In this document: in pieces, positions 1 through 6,922 of the stretch | Layout of the letters: the number at the start of each line of letters is the position of its first letter | How positions within the stretch are numbered: the stretch's first letter is position 1 | Source: an uncultured Muribaculaceae bacterium | GTDB taxonomy: Bacteria; Bacteroidota; Bacteroidia; Bacteroidales; Muribaculaceae | Length of the DNA stretch: 64,000 nt | Assembly (NCBI GenBank): GCA_905233915.1 | Contig: CAJOFM010000007.1 | Span: forward strand, 84,891 to 148,890 | Reading direction: 5' to 3' | The notes under the pieces: model-generated | Databases searched by the model: none | What the model saw: the letters and a program-made list of their open reading frames with translations, nothing else | What the model was told of the DNA's origin: nothing | Translations under genes and position numbers: made by a program

Positions 1-300
1 GAGGACGTTTGGGATAAGGTGCGAGAGGAGTTCAACGAAGTCGAGGCCGAGTTGAAGGGAGATAGCAAGGTGGACCGGGAGAAGGAATTTGGAGACTTGT
101 TTTTCTCGTTGGTCAACGCTGCCCGCCTGTATGACATGCGTCCAGATAATGCGTTGGAGCGTACTAACCGCAAATTCATCGCCCGCTTTAACTACATTGA
201 GCAGAAAGCCAACGAGCAGGGCCGTCATGTCAACGAACTGACCCTTGACGAGATGGATGAACTGTGGAATGAGGCTAAGAAAATGAAACTTGGAGAATAG
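1..300 (+). CDS. mazG: MazG nucleoside triphosphate pyrophosphohydrolase, C-terminal part
   Basis: The reading frame is open from the first base and ends at a TAG at 298-300, so this is the 3' end of a gene that starts before the window. The visible part begins EDVWDKVREEFNEVEAEL and carries the MazG helical pattern (VREEFNEVEAEL, then EKEFGDLFFSLVNAAR with the metal-binding E-x-x-D type residues), ending with NEAKKMKLGE. MazG hydrolyses nucleoside triphosphates to monophosphate and pyrophosphate, cleaning up non-canonical or excess NTPs. The frame runs same-strand into topB 47 nt later. The N-terminal half is outside the window, so completeness cannot be judged. Confidence 0.9.
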   Translation, partial: EDVWDKVREEFNEVEAELKGDSKVDREKEFGDLFFSLVNAARLYDMRPDNALERTNRKFIARFNYIEQKANEQGRHVNELTLDEMDELWNEAKKMKLGE

Positions 301-347
301 TAATTTTCAAGTGTTGCTTTAATTTCGTAAATATAAACTTTTGATAA

Positions 348-2435
348 ATGAAGGTTTGCGTTACTGAGAAACCGAGTGTTGCACGTGACATTGCCCGATT
401 ACTTGGTGCCAACGACAGGCACGAAGGCTACTTTGAAGGCAATGGCTATCAGGTGACGTGGACCTTTGGCCACTTGTGTGAGCTCAAGGCTCCGAATGAC
501 TACACTGACCAATGGAAATGGTGGAGTCTTGGACAGTTGCCGATGATACCGCAACGCTTTGGTATTAAGCTAAAAGACGATAAAGGTATCGAGCAACAGT
601 TTAATGTTATAAAAAACCTGATTGCTGGTGCCGAAGAGGTGATCAACTGTGGTGATGCAGGCCAGGAGGGAGAGCTGATTCAGCGATGGGTGTATCAAAA
701 GGCCCAATGCGACAAGCCGGTCAAGCGCCTGTGGATTTCGTCGCTGACTGATGAGAGCATCCGTAAGGGTTTTGAGCAACTGAAAGATTCAAAAGACTTT
801 GATAATCTGTACTTTGCTGGATTGTCCCGTGCCATCGGTGATTGGATCTTAGGCATGAATGCCACGCGCCTTTACACCTTAAAATATTCGCGCTCGCGCG
901 ATGTGTTGTCGGTTGGCCGTGTGCAAACACCCACCCTGGCCATGATCGTCGCCCGTCAGCGCGAGATTGACAACTTCGTGCCCGAGAACTACTGGGAACT
1001 CAAGACCAAGTACCGTGGAGTGACCTTTAATAGCACCAAGGGCCGCTTTAAGACCGAGGGTGAGGCAAATGATATTGTCGATAAAATCAAGCAGTTACCA
1101 CTCACGGTAACGTCGGTTGAAACCAAGAAAGGCCGTGAAGCGCCGCCTCGATTGTTTGACTTGACGAGCCTTCAGGTGGAGTGCAACAAGAAGTTTGGCA
1201 TGTCGGCCGACGACGCGCTCAAGACCATTCAATCACTTTATGAGAAAAAGGTAACGACCTATCCCCGCGTTGACACGACCTACCTGAGCGACGACATCTA
1301 CCCGCAAGTGCCTGGCATCATGCAGGCGATGGTGCCTTATGCCAACTTGACTGCTCCTGTTCTGTCCCTCAACAAGTTGCCAAAAAGCAAAAAGGTGTTT
1401 GACAATAGCAAGGTGACCGATCACCATGCTATCATTCCCACCAATGTCAACCCGGCAACGGTGGCAATGACGCCCGAGGAAAAGCGGGTCTATCACCTTA
1501 TCGCTATACGTTTTATCGCAGCCTTTTATCCTGATTGTGAGTTTAATACGACGACCGTTATGGCCGAGGTGGGCGAGTATGGTTTCAAGGCTACGGGCAA
1601 GGAAATCCTTAAAGCGGGCTGGCGTGACCTGTATAACAAGCCTGGTGATAAAAGTAATGATGAGGACGGAAAGGAAAAGGCTGAGGATGAGGACAATGGC
1701 GTGATGCCGCACTTCGAGAAAGGGGAGAGCGGCCCCCATGAACCCTCGGTGCTCAAGCGCACGACACAGCCGCCCAAGCCCTACACCGAAGGAACGCTGC
1801 TGCGTGCGATGGAAACCGCCGGCAAGACTGTTGACGATGAGGAGTTGCGCGATGCGATGAAGGAGAACGGTATCGGGCGCCCCTCAACGCGAGCCGCCAT
1901 CATCGAGACCCTGTTCAAGCGCCGCTACATCCGCAAGGAACGCAAGAGCCTGGCGCCCACAATGGCTGGCATTCAGCTTATTGACACCATCCAGGAGCCG
2001 CTGCTCAAGAGTGCGGCACTGACGGGCCTGTGGGAGAAAAAGTTGCGTGAGATAGAACGTGGGGAATACAGCGCGGCCCAGTTCATCGAAGAACTCAAGA
2101 AGATGATTGGTGAGATTGTCCTGAATGTGCTGCGTGACAACAGTAACGGCGGCATTGCCGTTGAGCAGGGGAAGCCTGCCAAACCAAAATCCCCAGCGGC
2201 TGGTGCGACTGATAAACCCAAGAAACCTCGTGCCCCGCGCATGAAGAGCATAGAGGAAATCCCGTGCCCGGTGTGCGGAAAGGGACATCTGGTCAAGGGC
2301 AATAAGGCCTTTGGCTGCAGTGAATACAAGAATGGTTGCCACACGGTGCTTCCGTTTGCCGACTATCCTGCCGACTCGACCCCGGCAAAACTGGCAAAGC
2401 TGATCAAAAAGAATTTTAAGTCACAAAAAGGATGA
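348..2435 (+). CDS. topB: DNA topoisomerase III (type IA)
   Basis: A 695-residue type IA topoisomerase. The N-terminal Toprim domain starts KVCVTEKPSVARDIA. The catalytic tyrosine is Tyr305 in TTYPRVDTTYLS, followed by the IGRPSTRAAIIETL motif. The C-terminus has a zinc-ribbon-like segment (CPVCGKGHLVKG...GCSEYKNGC). It passes one DNA strand through a transient break and helps resolve replication and recombination intermediates, which suits its position near recJ and recQ. The Toprim acidic motif reads D103-A-G-Q-E107 where DxDxE is usual, so the central Asp is Gly. The stop codon overlaps the ATG of the next small gene (ATGA), which indicates translational coupling. An acidic insert lies at about residues 430-465. 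Confidence 0.93.
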   Translation: MKVCVTEKPSVARDIARLLGANDRHEGYFEGNGYQVTWTFGHLCELKAPNDYTDQWKWWSLGQLPMIPQRFGIKLKDDKGIEQQFNVIKNLIAGAEEVINCGDAGQEGELIQRWVYQKAQCDKPVKRLWISSLTDESIRKGFEQLKDSKDFDNLYFAGLSRAIGDWILGMNATRLYTLKYSRSRDVLSVGRVQTPTLAMIVARQREIDNFVPENYWELKTKYRGVTFNSTKGRFKTEGEANDIVDKIKQLPLTVTSVETKKGREAPPRLFDLTSLQVECNKKFGMSADDALKTIQSLYEKKVTTYPRVDTTYLSDDIYPQVPGIMQAMVPYANLTAPVLSLNKLPKSKKVFDNSKVTDHHAIIPTNVNPATVAMTPEEKRVYHLIAIRFIAAFYPDCEFNTTTVMAEVGEYGFKATGKEILKAGWRDLYNKPGDKSNDEDGKEKAEDEDNGVMPHFEKGESGPHEPSVLKRTTQPPKPYTEGTLLRAMETAGKTVDDEELRDAMKENGIGRPSTRAAIIETLFKRRYIRKERKSLAPTMAGIQLIDTIQEPLLKSAALTGLWEKKLREIERGEYSAAQFIEELKKMIGEIVLNVLRDNSNGGIAVEQGKPAKPKSPAAGATDKPKKPRAPRMKSIEEIPCPVCGKGHLVKGNKAFGCSEYKNGCHTVLPFADYPADSTPAKLAKLIKKNFKSQKG

Positions 2436-2644
2436 GCGATCTGTTTCAATATGTCTTGGCGGGCGTTATTGTCGCTGCCGCAGTGGTGGCCGCAGTCCGC
2501 GCTGTCATCCGCGCTGCAAGGATGCGCAAAACACCGTTATCGGCCTGTTTGGGATGCAAGTTACAGGACGTTTGCCAGAAACCAGAGAAAAATTCTGCAA
2601 AAAAATGTGCCGATAAAGTTGCACAAGTCAAAAAGTCGCTGTAA
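2432..2644 (+). CDS. small Cys-rich single-pass membrane protein, unknown function
   Basis: A 70-residue protein whose ATG overlaps the topB stop by 4 nt, so it is probably co-transcribed and translationally coupled. Residues 7-27 (YVLAGVIVAAAVVAAVRAVI) form one hydrophobic helix followed by a basic stretch (RAARMRK), predicting a short outside N-terminus and a cytoplasmic tail. The tail contains C-x2-C-x5-C and a later Cys (CLGCKLQDVC...KKCADK), possibly a metal or Fe-S site. This resembles small proteins annotated as FeoB-associated Cys-rich membrane proteins, but no FeoB is nearby and I do not assign that role. Its TAA stop is embedded in the promoter of the tRNA-Cys gene. Confidence 0.7.
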   Translation: MSDLFQYVLAGVIVAAAVVAAVRAVIRAARMRKTPLSACLGCKLQDVCQKPEKNSAKKCADKVAQVKKSL

Positions 2645-2649
2645 TTTTG
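2619..2649 (+). promoter_or_regulatory. promoter of tRNA-Cys (Bacteroidetes -33/-7 type)
   Basis: TTG at 2619-2621 and TAATTTTG (TAnnTTTG) at 2642-2649 are separated by 20 nt. The predicted start is about 10 nt before the tRNA 5' end. The promoter lies inside the upstream small gene and its -7 box overlaps that gene's stop codon. Confidence 0.65.
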
Positions 2650-2666
2650 CACCGCTAAACACAAAA

Positions 2667-2738
2667 GGTCGCTTGGATGAGTGGTTTAGTCACCGGTCTG
2701 CAAAACCGGGTACAGCGGTTCGAATCCGCTAGTGACCT
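2667..2738 (+). tRNA. tRNA-Cys (anticodon GCA)
   Basis: A full cloverleaf can be folded by eye. Acceptor stem GGTCGCT (2667-2673) pairs with AGTGACC (2731-2737) with one G-U. The anticodon stem CCGGT/ACCGG flanks the loop CTGCAAA, giving anticodon GCA at 2700-2702. The T-arm is AGCGG-TTCGAAT-CCGCT. The discriminator base is T (U73), as expected for tRNA-Cys. The 3' CCA is not encoded. A terminator-like hairpin follows. Confidence 0.95.
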
Positions 2739-2743
2739 CTTGA

Positions 2744-2788
2744 AAAATCGCTGATTGGCATTCTGCCGATTGGCGATTTTCTTTTTTG
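2744..2788 (+). terminator. intrinsic terminator after tRNA-Cys
   Basis: Imperfect inverted repeat AAAATCGCTGATTGGCA / TGCCGATTGGCGATTTT (2744-2780), followed by a T-rich tract to 2788. Confidence 0.75.
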
Positions 2789-2991
2789 CTAATGAGTCTC
2801 CTGTTTCAAATGGATTTTCTTGAATATTATTCGATAAAACTATGGTTTTTAGTGTTGTAAGCACAATTATTTAAAGTGATAATTTAAATATAAACGCATT
2901 TTACTCATCGATGTATTGTGCATATTGGGTGATTGTGGTTGTTAAATTTCCATAAAATGTGTAATTCCGTTGAAATATTGCAGGTTTTTTC

Positions 2992-3022
2992 TTTGAAAAA
3001 TGTGCTTTTTGCAGTAATTTTG
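2992..3022 (+). promoter_or_regulatory. promoter upstream of recJ
   Basis: TTTG at 2992-2995, 19-nt spacer, then TAATTTTG at 3015-3022: the textbook Bacteroidetes layout. Predicted start near 3029, leaving a leader of about 165 nt before recJ. The rest of 2790-2990 is AT-rich with no visible gene. Confidence 0.7.
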
Positions 3023-3028
3023 TGGCTG

Positions 3029-3192
3029 AAATGAGGGTTATCCAGTGACTGGTGGCAACCTGTCGATGGGGGCTTTTTAAAAACCGGATCACTCAACCAT
3101 TTAACCCTCAACTAGATATACTGCTTTCTCCACTTGCTCGCTACCGCATTGTAGTGAGCCCCTATTATTGCACACAAAAAAGAATAACATAA
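3029..3192 (+). other. structured 5' leader of recJ, unidentified
   Basis: Between the promoter and recJ lies a leader with two strong secondary-structure elements. TGAGGGTTA (3032-3040) pairs with TAACCCTCA (3102-3110), enclosing a short CCAG-TGA-CTGG hairpin. A second 9-bp hairpin, GCTCGCTAC/GTAGTGAGC with one G-U, lies around 3139-3163. It does not contain the signature sequences of SRP RNA, RNase P RNA or any riboswitch I recognise. It may be a regulatory leader or a small RNA. Confidence 0.45.
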
Positions 3193-4940
3193 ATGATAAG
3201 TAAATGGAATTACTTACCTCTAACATCCGACGAACGCATTGCCCAGGAGCAGTTGGCGGCCCAGTTCCCCAAGTGCCCCGCCATCGCTCGCTCAGGGGCT
3301 TGAAGGATGCGGACGCAGTCCACGACTTCCTCTACCCGTCGCTCCAACAGTTGCACGATCCGTTCCTGTTGAAGGATATGGACAAGGCTGTGGCAAGGCT
3401 GAACCGCGCGTTAGGGGCCAAAGAGAAGATCATGGTGTACGGGGACTACGACGTGGATGGAACCACAGCTGTAGCGCTCGTCTATAAGTATCTTCAAAAC
3501 ATTTACTCCGATCTGGTATACTATATCCCGACACGCGACGACGACGGGTATGGTATTTCGCTGCAAAGCATCGACTATGCGGAATCCATCGGAGTGAGTC
3601 TGATAATCGTGCTCGATTGTGGCATCAAGGCAATCGATGAAATCGCGTATGCCAAGGAAAAGGGCATAGATTTCATCGTGTGTGACCACCATGTCCCTGA
3701 TGATGTCCTTCCCGATGCCGCTGCTATCCTCAATCCCAAGCAGGATGATGACCATTATCCTTATAAGGGATTGTCGGGTTGTGGTGTGGGCTTCAAGTTC
3801 ATGCAGGCCTTCTCCAAGAGTAATGGCTTGGGGACGATGTATAACCTAGAGGCCATGCTTGACCTCGTGGCTGTGAGCATCGCCGCCGACATCGTTCCGC
3901 TGACTGGAGAAAACAGGGTGATGATGTTCTATGGCCTGCGTCGCCTGAACAACAACCCCAACGTGGGCCTGCGAAGCATTATCCGCACCTGCGGCCTCAG
4001 TCGTCACGAACTTACAATCAATGACATTATCTTTAAGATAGGTCCGCGCATCAATGCATCGGGCCGCATGGAGTCGGGCCAGGAGTCGGTAGAGTTGCTG
4101 GTGAGCCGCAACATGCAGAGCGCGATGGAGATTTCCAAGCGCATCGACCAGTATAACAATAACCGCAAGGAATTGGACAGCCAGGTGACTGTCGAGGCTA
4201 ACGAGATCATCGAGAGCCATGCACAGGTGCTTGACGGCAAGAAGCCGATCGTCATCTATGACCGCAACTGGCACAAGGGCGTCATCGGCATTGTTGCTGC
4301 GCGTCTGGCGGAGTTGTACTTCCGCCCCTCGGTGGTGCTGACCTATTATGCCGACGGCATCGCTACAGGTTCGTCACGCTCGGTGCGTGGATTTGACGTT
4401 TACTCGGCTATCAAGTCCTGCCGTGACCTGTTGGAGACCTTCGGTGGCCACACCAATGCGGTGGGTCTGTCGATTAAAGAGGAGAATATCCCCGAGTTCC
4501 GTCGCCGTCTCACAGCCTATGTTGAGAATCACATTCATGACGAGCAGGTGACCCCGGCTATGGACATTGACTGCGAAATCAGTTTCAGCGATATCAATGG
4601 TTCGTTGCTGCGTTACCTGCGCATGCTCAATCCCTATGGCCCGGGCAACAGCAAGCCTATGTTCATGACGCGTAAAGTCTATGACGTGGGCACGAGCAAG
4701 GTTGTGGGCAAGAAGATGGAGCACATCAAGCTGGATCTGCGAGATGAGGAGGGTAATACAGTAACCAACGCTATCGCCTTTGGCATGGCAGAGTTTAACG
4801 ATGCCCTCAAGGCTGGAAAACCCATCGACATCTGTTACACGATCGAGGAGACGCGTCATCGCATGACCTCTTCGGTGCAACTCATGGTCAAGGCCATCAA
4901 ACTGCACGACGATGCCGAGCCACTCCACACCAATTCTTGA
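3193..4940 (+). CDS. recJ: single-stranded-DNA exonuclease RecJ, with a probable 5' frameshift
   Basis: The body is a clear RecJ: DHH-family motif I YGDYDVDGTTA, motif CDHHVPDD, then the DHHA1 region with GGHTNAVGLSI. RecJ degrades single-stranded DNA 5' to 3' in recombination and mismatch repair. The natural N-terminus (MISKWNYLPLTSDERIAQE...) starts at ATG 3193 but runs into TGA at 3301-3303. The rest (RGLKDADAVHDFLYP...) continues in another frame from about 3294. Relatives have about four extra residues (LLVQ-like) at this junction, so a deletion of 3n+1 nt, plausibly 10, fits. The other in-frame start, ATG 3204, would give 30 out-of-frame residues before RGLKD. It overlaps recQ by 29 nt. 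Whether this is a real mutation or an assembly error cannot be decided here. Confidence 0.85.
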
Positions 4941-6822
4941 CATTCTCAAGAAATACTGGGGCTATGACGCCTTCAGACCCCTTCAGCAAGACATCATCGA
5001 GTCGGTTCTTGCTGGACGCGACACGTTAGGGTTGATGCCCACAGGCGGTGGCAAATCCATCACTTTTCAGGTTCCTACCATGGCTATCGATGGGATGGCC
5101 CTTGTCGTCACGCCCATCATCTCGCTCATGAAGGACCAGGTGGACCGCTTGCGCGCCCTGCGCATCAAGGCCACCTACCTCTATGCAGGTCTAACGCGTG
5201 CCGAAGTGAACCGCACTTACGAGAAATGCCTCTATGGCAACTATAAGTTCCTCTACGTTTCCCCTGAACGCCTCCAGTCACAATCTTTCCTGGAGCGGCT
5301 GCGTCAGATGCCCGTCAAGCTTATCGTGGTTGATGAGGCGCACTGCATCTCGCAGTGGGGCTACGATTTCCGACCCTCCTTCCTGCGTATCGCCCAGGTG
5401 CGCAAACTTTTCCCCAAGGCCCCCGTGCTGGCACTGACGGCGACAGCAACACCGGTTGTTGTCGAGGATATCCAGCGCTGTCTGCAATTCAAGCAGCCCA
5501 ACGTGTTCACAATGAGCTTTGCTCGCAGCAACCTGAGTTATGTCGTACGGCCCACCGAGGAAAAAATCACGGAACTCATCCACATCCTGCGCTCTGTGCC
5601 AGGAACCGCTATCGTTTATGTGCGTTCCCGCAAACGCACCAAGCAGATTAGTGACGAACTCAATCGAGCGGGAATCCATGCCGATTTCTACCATGCGGGG
5701 CTCTATGTCGAGGACAAGGAGGATAAACAAAACAAATGGACCGATAATGAGTGTCGGGTGATGGTGGCGACTAACGCCTTCGGTATGGGCATCGACAAGC
5801 CCGACGTGCGCTTGGTCGTTCATATGGATATCCCCAACTCCCTAGAGGAATATTATCAGGAGGCGGGTAGGGCAGGCCGCGATGGCAAACGCTCCTATGC
5901 CGTATTGCTGGTCAAGCACACCGATAAAGCCACCCTGCGCCGTCATGTCACCGAAGCCTTCCCCGACAAGGACTTTATCCGCTTGGTCTATGAACGGGTA
6001 GGAAACTTTCTGGGCGTGAGCTTGGGTGAGGGCTTTCAGCAGATGTATGATTTTAACTTCAACCTGTTCTGCCGAACCTTCGACATGCCGGTATTACCCA
6101 CCCACAATGCCTTGAAAATCCTCACTCAGGCAGGTTATATCGAGTTTGTCGAAGAAATCGAGACGCAGTCCCGTGTGATGATACATGCCAAGAAGGAAGA
6201 TCTCTATGACCTGGAAACCGTCACGCGTGGAGCCGATCAGGTCTTGCAGGCCATCCTCAGGCTTTATACCGGCCTCTTTGCCGACTATGTGTTCATCAAC
6301 GAGGATGTCATCGCCTTCCGCACAGGCCTTGACCAGGAAACCATCTACAATTCCCTGCTCGAACTCACCCGCATGCACATCCTCCACTATGTGCCCCGCA
6401 AGCGTACACCTTATATAATATATACCACATCACGTGAAGAGCCCAAGCATGTGCTCATCCCGCGTGCCGTCTATGAGGACCTGCGACAGCGCATGACCGA
6501 CCGCATCGATGCGATCATCAACTATGCTTACAGTGACACGGGTTGCCGTGAACGAATGTTGCTGGGTTACTTTGGCGAACAGTCACAAGACGATTGTGGC
6601 CATTGTGACTTGTGCATCGATCGCCGCCAGCGAGGTGACCATCAACCGGCCGACGTCCAGCAGGGCATCCTCTACATGGCCGGGCTGCGCCCTCGCCGTT
6701 TGGAGGAATTTTTCAACACCCTGTCATTCCCCAAGGACGAGATCGTCTCAATGCTTTCTTTTCTTGTTGACGAGGGCTTTGTCGAGCATCTTGACGACGA
6801 CACCTACCGCACCATCAAGTAA
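4912..6822 (+). CDS. recQ: RecQ-family ATP-dependent DNA helicase
   Basis: A 636-residue superfamily 2 helicase that unwinds DNA 3' to 5', co-transcribed with recJ (29-nt overlap), as expected for partners in end resection. Visible motifs: Walker A TGGGKS with Lys48, DEAH at 141-144, TATAT (motif III), and QEAGRAGRDGK (motif VI). The zinc cysteines are Cys545, 562, 565 and 568, with the C-x16-C-x2-C-x2-C spacing of RecQ. They lie about 165 residues later than in E. coli RecQ and only 68 residues follow, so no HRDC domain fits. The region between helicase core and zinc site probably holds the winged-helix-like part. This looks like a RecQ variant rather than the canonical three-domain form. 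Confidence 0.92.
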   Translation: MPSHSTPILDILKKYWGYDAFRPLQQDIIESVLAGRDTLGLMPTGGGKSITFQVPTMAIDGMALVVTPIISLMKDQVDRLRALRIKATYLYAGLTRAEVNRTYEKCLYGNYKFLYVSPERLQSQSFLERLRQMPVKLIVVDEAHCISQWGYDFRPSFLRIAQVRKLFPKAPVLALTATATPVVVEDIQRCLQFKQPNVFTMSFARSNLSYVVRPTEEKITELIHILRSVPGTAIVYVRSRKRTKQISDELNRAGIHADFYHAGLYVEDKEDKQNKWTDNECRVMVATNAFGMGIDKPDVRLVVHMDIPNSLEEYYQEAGRAGRDGKRSYAVLLVKHTDKATLRRHVTEAFPDKDFIRLVYERVGNFLGVSLGEGFQQMYDFNFNLFCRTFDMPVLPTHNALKILTQAGYIEFVEEIETQSRVMIHAKKEDLYDLETVTRGADQVLQAILRLYTGLFADYVFINEDVIAFRTGLDQETIYNSLLELTRMHILHYVPRKRTPYIIYTTSREEPKHVLIPRAVYEDLRQRMTDRIDAIINYAYSDTGCRERMLLGYFGEQSQDDCGHCDLCIDRRQRGDHQPADVQQGILYMAGLRPRRLEEFFNTLSFPKDEIVSMLSFLVDEGFVEHLDDDTYRTIK

Positions 6823-6840
6823 TTAATTCTGATGACATAA

Positions 6841-6880
6841 AAAAGCGAGACGGCCCAACTGCTGAGCCGTCTCGTTTTAA
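6841..6880. terminator. bidirectional terminator between recQ and the 1118-aa secreted protein
   Basis: Stem GAGACGGC (6847-6854) / GCCGTCTC (6866-6873), flanked by an A-run on the left and TTTT on the right, so it can work for both convergent genes. The left arm AAAGCGAGACGGC recurs at 63864. Confidence 0.85.
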
Positions 6881-6887
6881 TAGGTTG

Positions 6888-6922
6888 GATACTAGGCCTG
6901 ACGCCTAATACCTAAATCCTTA
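6888..6922 (-). repeat. stop-anchored heptanucleotide array after the 1118-aa gene
   Basis: Read on the minus strand from the stop codon, the sequence divides into 7-nt units TAAGGAT, TTAGGTA, TTAGGCG, TCAGGCC, TAGTATC. The first unit is the gene's own TAA. Confidence 0.7.

Noticed and set aside
3029..3192. recJ leader as SRP RNA, RNase P RNA or glycine riboswitch
   Set aside because: The GGTCAGGTCCGGAAGGAAGC-like SRP core, RNase P conserved boxes and tandem glycine aptamer features are absent.
3239..3487. 82-codon open frame in a third frame of recJ
   Set aside because: It is Arg/Pro/Ser-rich and matches no family; it only arises because of the frameshifted region.
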